From the NCBI GenBank assembly GCA_947260005.1, contig CAMYOL010000026.1, forward strand, positions 62,001 to 126,000: a DNA stretch of 64,000 nucleotides. The letters run 5' to 3'. Positions within the stretch are counted from its first letter, which is position 1; each line of letters opens with the position of its first letter. Made by a program: the position numbers and the translations under genes. This stretch comes from an uncultured Ectothiorhodospiraceae bacterium (GTDB lineage Bacteria; Pseudomonadota; Gammaproteobacteria; UBA6429; Thiohalophilaceae). A model generated the notes under the pieces. The model worked only from the letters and a program-made list of their open reading frames with translations, did not search any database and was not told where the DNA came from. Shown in pieces: positions 59,177 through 64,000 of this stretch.

Positions 59177-60145
59177 ATGTTTTTCAATCGTAGTAAACCC
59201 GCTTCCCCTAATCAGTCAGATCAGTCGGCGCCATCAGAGCCAGCGACCGAAGGTATAAACGGACTCACATATATCGATCAGACGTCGATGATTCGTATGC
59301 GGTTGTCGGCGAGTAAATTAAAATTACACAGTCGAAAAATATACGCGCAGCAAAGTGGTTATCGGTTATCGTCTTTCCGGGGGCGTGGTATGGAATTTGA
59401 TGAGTCCAGGATCTACCAACCCGGTGATGACATCCGTAGTATGGACTGGAAGGTGATGGCGCGTACGGGATCCGCGCATACGAAAATATTTCGTGAAGAA
59501 CGCGAACGACCAGTCCTACTCTGGGTCGATTATCGTGAACCAATGTTTTTTGCTACCCATGGTGTGTTTAAATCGGTTATCGCAAGTCGTGCCGCTGCGG
59601 CCCTGGCCTGGGCCAGTAACCAACAGGGAGACAAACTCGGTGGCCTGATTTTTTCCGACTATCAACATGCTGAAGTAAGACCAAAGCGTGGTAAAACCAG
59701 CGTCTTACATTTTATTAAAAAACTTCATGAAGCTCAGCATGTTAAGCAAAACGAAGAAATGTTAGTTGATGCCGAACAGGCTTTATCCCGTTTACGCCGT
59801 GTAACGCGTCCAGGCAGCCTGATATTTCTTATTAGTGATTTCCGAGCGCTGGGAGAAAAGGCTGAATCCCATATTACGCAACTGTCACAGCATAATGATG
59901 TGGTGATGTTATTTATCTATGACGAGCTGGAAAAAACATTACCCCCTGATGGCCAGTACCTCGTGCAACATGGTAACTCAAACTTGTTATTTAGCAGCAG
60001 CGAACTAAGGCGCTCGGAGTATCAGGATCTTTTCAAACAACGTTTTGATACTCTACAACGTTTTGCGTACAAACATCGAATCAATTTGATTAGTTGCAGT
60101 ACGCAACAAGACCCGCTGACGATTTTACAGCGTAGCTTTGGGTAA
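59177..60145 (+). CDS. DUF58 domain protein
   Basis: 322 aa; GRGMEFDESRIYQPGDDIRSMDWKVMARTGSAHTKIFREERERPVLLWVD. Confidence 0.93.
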   Translation: MFFNRSKPASPNQSDQSAPSEPATEGINGLTYIDQTSMIRMRLSASKLKLHSRKIYAQQSGYRLSSFRGRGMEFDESRIYQPGDDIRSMDWKVMARTGSAHTKIFREERERPVLLWVDYREPMFFATHGVFKSVIASRAAAALAWASNQQGDKLGGLIFSDYQHAEVRPKRGKTSVLHFIKKLHEAQHVKQNEEMLVDAEQALSRLRRVTRPGSLIFLISDFRALGEKAESHITQLSQHNDVVMLFIYDELEKTLPPDGQYLVQHGNSNLLFSSSELRRSEYQDLFKQRFDTLQRFAYKHRINLISCSTQQDPLTILQRSFG

Positions 60146-60160
60146 CTGGATCGGATAGCT

Positions 60161-60691
60161 ATGCAGCCAGATCAAACACACTTACCTCTACGTGACATAC
60201 ATCTACCGGATAGTGTTTCCTGGTGGCCTATTCCACCGGGTTACTGGTTAGTCTTACTTTTAATTTGTGTTTTAGTTGCTTCGATTTGGTTAATTAAACA
60301 TTGGTTGCGTAATCGACAGTTAAAAAAGTCTATTCAACATGAACTTTCTATTATTGAAGCCGAGTATTTTCAATCCAAAAACGCACAGTCCTTGATTCAG
60401 AATCTATCAATATTATTAAGGCGAGTAGGACGGGCTTACTTTCCAACGAGTGGTTGTGAATCATTAACGGGTACAGCCTGGTTAAGCTTTCTGGATAACC
60501 GTCTTGTGGGAGCCAATAAAAATAAACCTGACAGAATTAAATCCACTGATTTCCAAACAGGAGTGGGAAACGTACTGATAACGGCACCCTATACCAGACA
60601 AGCCGATATTGATGCCGATGCAGTATTAAACTTATGTAAGCGTTGGATTCAACAGGTGAATAAAAATAATTTGTTCAGGATTCCGAAATGA
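60161..60691 (+). CDS. DUF4381 domain membrane protein
   Basis: 176 aa; LRDIHLPDSVSWWPIPPGYWLVLLL; position between DUF58 and BatA genes. Confidence 0.85.
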   Translation: MQPDQTHLPLRDIHLPDSVSWWPIPPGYWLVLLLICVLVASIWLIKHWLRNRQLKKSIQHELSIIEAEYFQSKNAQSLIQNLSILLRRVGRAYFPTSGCESLTGTAWLSFLDNRLVGANKNKPDRIKSTDFQTGVGNVLITAPYTRQADIDADAVLNLCKRWIQQVNKNNLFRIPK

Positions 60692-61677
60692 TTCATTTTG
60701 ACTGGTTATGGATGTTTTTCCTGTTGCCTTTACCGATCGTGTTTCGTTGGCTTTTACCGCCGGTGGCGCGAGAAAAAGAAGCGGCGTTAAGTATTCCATT
60801 CATGGACGATTTTAAATCTTACTCAGCAAGCCAGCAAACAAAATCAGGTACGCTGATGTTAACTTTGGCCAGTCTGGCCTGGATTATTTTAATTATTGCC
60901 GCGGCGCGCCCTCAATGGTTGGGTGATGTTGTCGAAATACCTATTAGTGGACGAGATCTGATGCTGGCTGTTGACTTGTCTGGCAGTATGGAAGTCAAAG
61001 ATTTTACAATTAATGGACGTACCGTTGATCGTTTAACCGCAACCAAACATGTTGCCAAAGATTTTATAGAGCGCCGTGTAGGTGATCGTATTGGTTTGAT
61101 CTTGTTCGGGCGTAATGCCTATTTACAAACCCCCCTGACGTTTGATCGCGAAACGGTTAACACTCTGTTATCTGAATCGGTTATAGGCCTTGCCGGAAAA
61201 GAAACCGCCATTGGTGATGCGATTGGTCTGGCCATAAAACGGTTACAAACTCAGAGTGAATCGAGTCGTGTGTTAATTCTATTAACCGATGGTGCGAATA
61301 CCGCCGGTGAGATCAGCCCCTTAAAAGCCGCTGAATTGGCGGCGCAATATAATCTTAGAATATACACCATTGGTATTGGTGCAGATGAAATGGTGATTCG
61401 ATCCCTCTTCGGTTCACGTAAAGTGAACCCTTCAGCGGATTTGGATGAAAAGACACTGACTGAAATTGCGACTAAAACCGGAGGTAAGTATTTTCGTGCA
61501 CGTAATGTAAATGAATTAGATAAAATTTATCACTTGCTGGACAAGCTGGAACCCGTTGAAAAAGAAACCCAAAGTTTTCGCCCGGTAAAGGCCTTGTACT
61601 TCTGGCCTTTAGGCATCGCTTTTGGCATTGCAGGCCTAATGGGTTTAATTCGAATTTTGACACGAGGGGCGCTATGA
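60688..61677 (+). CDS. batA: VWA-domain protein, BatA-like
   Basis: 329 aa; DLMLAVDLSGSMEVKDF MIDAS, LILLTDGANTAGEISPLKAAELA, flanking TMs. Confidence 0.92.
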   Translation: MIHFDWLWMFFLLPLPIVFRWLLPPVAREKEAALSIPFMDDFKSYSASQQTKSGTLMLTLASLAWIILIIAAARPQWLGDVVEIPISGRDLMLAVDLSGSMEVKDFTINGRTVDRLTATKHVAKDFIERRVGDRIGLILFGRNAYLQTPLTFDRETVNTLLSESVIGLAGKETAIGDAIGLAIKRLQTQSESSRVLILLTDGANTAGEISPLKAAELAAQYNLRIYTIGIGADEMVIRSLFGSRKVNPSADLDEKTLTEIATKTGGKYFRARNVNELDKIYHLLDKLEPVEKETQSFRPVKALYFWPLGIAFGIAGLMGLIRILTRGAL

Positions 61678-63524
61678 ACGAATTTCACTTTATACGTCCG
61701 GAATGGTTTTATGCCTTCATTCCTTTAATTATTATTTCTGCTCTATTATTTCGGATACAGACGAAACATCGTGGCTGGCAAGCGTATTGTGATAAGAAAT
61801 TGTTACCCTATCTACTGGCAGAAAAATCAACAAAAAAATCACGTAGCGTAATATCGCTCATACTCATTGGCGGATTAATTTTAATTACGACCTTAGCGGG
61901 ACCAACATGGGAACAACGCCCCATCCCTGTTTTCAAAAAACAATCGTCGCTGGTAATTATTCTCGACTTGTCTGCTTCGATGGATTCTACTGATGTAAAA
62001 CCCAGCCGTCTAAAACGAGCGCAGCATAAAGTGCTGGATATTCTAAAGGCCCGTCAGGAGGGACAGACGGCATTGGTGGTATTTGCCGGTGAAGCGTTTA
62101 GCGTAACGCCTTTAACGGAAGATACTGAGACAATTGCCTCGCAGGTGAAAAGTTTAAACACTTCCATTATGCCTATTCAGGGAAGTAACAGCGATAGCGC
62201 TTTAAAATTAGCATTAAAGTTATTAACTCAGGCCTCACAAGTAAGCGGCGATATATTACTTGTTACCGATGGAATCAATACCGAATCCTTACGACGAGCA
62301 AAAGAAATTTCCGCAAAGGGATATAGGATTTCGGTGTTGGCCGTGGGCACGAAACAGGGTGCGCCTATACCATTAGTTGATGGTGGCTTTTTAACAGACT
62401 CATCGGGTGCCATGGTGATGCCATCAGTGAACTTTTCTTTATTGAATCAGATTGCATCTATTGGTCATGGTCAGATTCAACGTCTTAGCGCAGATGACAA
62501 AGATATTAACCGCCTGCTTGCCCATACCAAGTCGCTGGATCACGCCGATAAGTCAGATAAAACTGAACTCAATACCGATACCTGGTACGAAATGGGCCCT
62601 TATTTATTGATATTATTAATTCCCCTGGCAGCATATGGATTTCGAAAAGGTATTGTTGCGGTGTTGGTGGTATTTTTAATTCCTGTTGCGCCTCATCCTG
62701 CTCAGGCAATAGAGTGGTCGTCGTTATGGAAAAATGACAACCAGCAGGCGATTGAACATTTGCAAAACAATAATGCCAAAACGGCAGCCGAACAATTTAA
62801 CGATCCAGTTTGGAAGGCTGCAGCCTTGTATAAAAATGGGCAATATCAAAAAGCCCTGGAAATCTATAATCAACTCGACGAACTTGATACCGAAACACTA
62901 TATAATAAGGCTAATACATTAGCGAAGCTTGGTAATCTGGGTGAGGCCATAAAGACATACGATGAAGTACTAAAACAAGGTCCTAACGAGGACGCTGAAT
63001 ATAATCGTAAGCTTTTGAAACAACTGCAAGAGCAACAAAAGAATTCAGATCAAAGTCAGGATTCGTCACAACAATCTGATAAAAAGGAAAAATCAGATCA
63101 GTCTGAACAAGCTAAGTCATCACAAGAACAGCAGGAATCATCCAAATCTGAAAACTCTGACCAAACAGGACAACAGGATCAACAACAATCCCCTGAATCA
63201 GAAGAAGAGCAGAAAAATTCTCAGCAACAAGAGTCATCTGAACAATCCGATAAGGAAAATAAGTCAGCGACCCAGGAGCCGGCTGATGAAAAAGAACAAC
63301 AAAATGAAAACCAGGCTGAAGAATCTGAAGAGAAGACTAATTCACAACAGGCCGCGAGGAAAAATAATAAGGAGCTAACGAAAGAGCAAATGGAACAGTT
63401 GCAAGCTAATGAACAATGGCTTCGCCGTATTCCTGACGATCCCGGTGGATTATTAAAACGTAAATTCCACTATCAAGCCAGACAGAAACCACAATCTAAA
63501 TCCGATGGACGTGCCCAATGGTAA
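61674..63524 (+). CDS. batB: VWA plus TPR protein, BatB/BatC-like, with Gln/Ser/Glu-rich C-terminus
   Basis: 616 aa; VIILDLSASMDSTDVKPSRLKRAQHK, LVTDGINTESL, TPR (AALYKNGQYQKALEIYNQL), low-complexity tail. Confidence 0.9.
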   Translation: MNEFHFIRPEWFYAFIPLIIISALLFRIQTKHRGWQAYCDKKLLPYLLAEKSTKKSRSVISLILIGGLILITTLAGPTWEQRPIPVFKKQSSLVIILDLSASMDSTDVKPSRLKRAQHKVLDILKARQEGQTALVVFAGEAFSVTPLTEDTETIASQVKSLNTSIMPIQGSNSDSALKLALKLLTQASQVSGDILLVTDGINTESLRRAKEISAKGYRISVLAVGTKQGAPIPLVDGGFLTDSSGAMVMPSVNFSLLNQIASIGHGQIQRLSADDKDINRLLAHTKSLDHADKSDKTELNTDTWYEMGPYLLILLIPLAAYGFRKGIVAVLVVFLIPVAPHPAQAIEWSSLWKNDNQQAIEHLQNNNAKTAAEQFNDPVWKAAALYKNGQYQKALEIYNQLDELDTETLYNKANTLAKLGNLGEAIKTYDEVLKQGPNEDAEYNRKLLKQLQEQQKNSDQSQDSSQQSDKKEKSDQSEQAKSSQEQQESSKSENSDQTGQQDQQQSPESEEEQKNSQQQESSEQSDKENKSATQEPADEKEQQNENQAEESEEKTNSQQAARKNNKELTKEQMEQLQANEQWLRRIPDDPGGLLKRKFHYQARQKPQSKSDGRAQW

Positions 63525-64000
63525 ATCACTTTCGATTTTTATTTATAATATTGATTACCCTCATCTACTTGTCTCCCGCCTATGCCGCTAAGATTTCGGC
63601 CTTTGTTGATCGCACAGACATTAGAGTCAATGAATCATTTACCATGACGTTTGAGTCAGATGGATCGGTTGATGATGATCCTGATTTTAAACCATTGCAA
63701 GTCTACTTTGATATATTGAATCAGAGTCAAGGTAGTAATATGACAATAATTAATGGCAAAGTCACACGAAAGTCGAGCTGGAAATTATCACTCATGGCGA
63801 AGAGGGCGGGCCAATTTACGATACCAGAGATCGAATTTGGTCGTGATCGTAGTTCTGCCATCTCGATCACGGTCGCGGCTGACACAGTTAACGCACCCAC
63901 AAAAGATTCTAACCTGATTTTAGAGGCGGAGGTTTCTAATAAATCAGTCTATGTTCAATCTCAGATCATCTATACTTTACGTTTATTTCGTGCAGTTAAT
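63518..64000 (+). CDS. batD: BatD-like protein, N-terminal part, truncated by window end
   Basis: MVNHFRFLFIILITLIYLSPAYAAKISAFVDRTDIRVNESFTMTFESDGSVDDDPDFKPLQVYFDILNQSQGSNMTIINGKVTRKSSWKLSLMAKRAGQFTIPEIEFG. Confidence 0.85.
   Translation, partial: MVNHFRFLFIILITLIYLSPAYAAKISAFVDRTDIRVNESFTMTFESDGSVDDDPDFKPLQVYFDILNQSQGSNMTIINGKVTRKSSWKLSLMAKRAGQFTIPEIEFGRDRSSAISITVAADTVNAPTKDSNLILEAEVSNKSVYVQSQIIYTLRLFRAVN

Overview
This is a 64-kb chromosomal window, apparently from a gammaproteobacterium-like genome. That assignment is inferred from gene content only. No rRNA, tRNA, CRISPR array or intact mobile element was recognised. In order the window holds: a PstS-like binding protein; a PlsC-type acyltransferase; a lipoprotein parallel beta-helix protein; a molybdenum hydroxylase locus (IorA/IorB-like, XdhC, MocA-like); a signalling cluster (BvgS-like sensor kinase, CheY-like receiver, REC-PAS-GGDEF-EAL); a catalase; a compact cellulose synthase operon (bcsA-B-Z-C); an OmpA-like lipoprotein; and a probable lipid-modification cluster (fatty acid hydroxylase, Cfa, ACP, ketosynthase, GNAT/class-V aminotransferase fusion, PLA2-like protein, PlsY). 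These are followed by a zinc-ribbon membrane protein and a C13-peptidase membrane protein. Next come a cohesin-like PEP-CTERM protein beside a 2480-aa surface protein with a dockerin-like N-terminus, an ECF sigma factor, a pentaheme cytochrome, a beta-propeller/HYDIN-like protein whose FN3 domain is interrupted by a hydrophobic plus lipobox segment, a BTAD-type regulator, a FadL porin, and a MoxR/Bat operon truncated at the window end. Several decayed gene remnants (MBL-fold hydrolase, response-regulator receiver, MCP-like, IS481-like transposase) and a dispersed ~93-bp repeat lie between the operons. The best candidates for something undescribed are the ACP/KS/GNAT-aminotransferase lipid cluster, the cohesin-like/dockerin-like adjacent pair, and the FN3-embedded TM-lipobox segment. 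All domain assignments come from reading motifs by eye. No searches were run.
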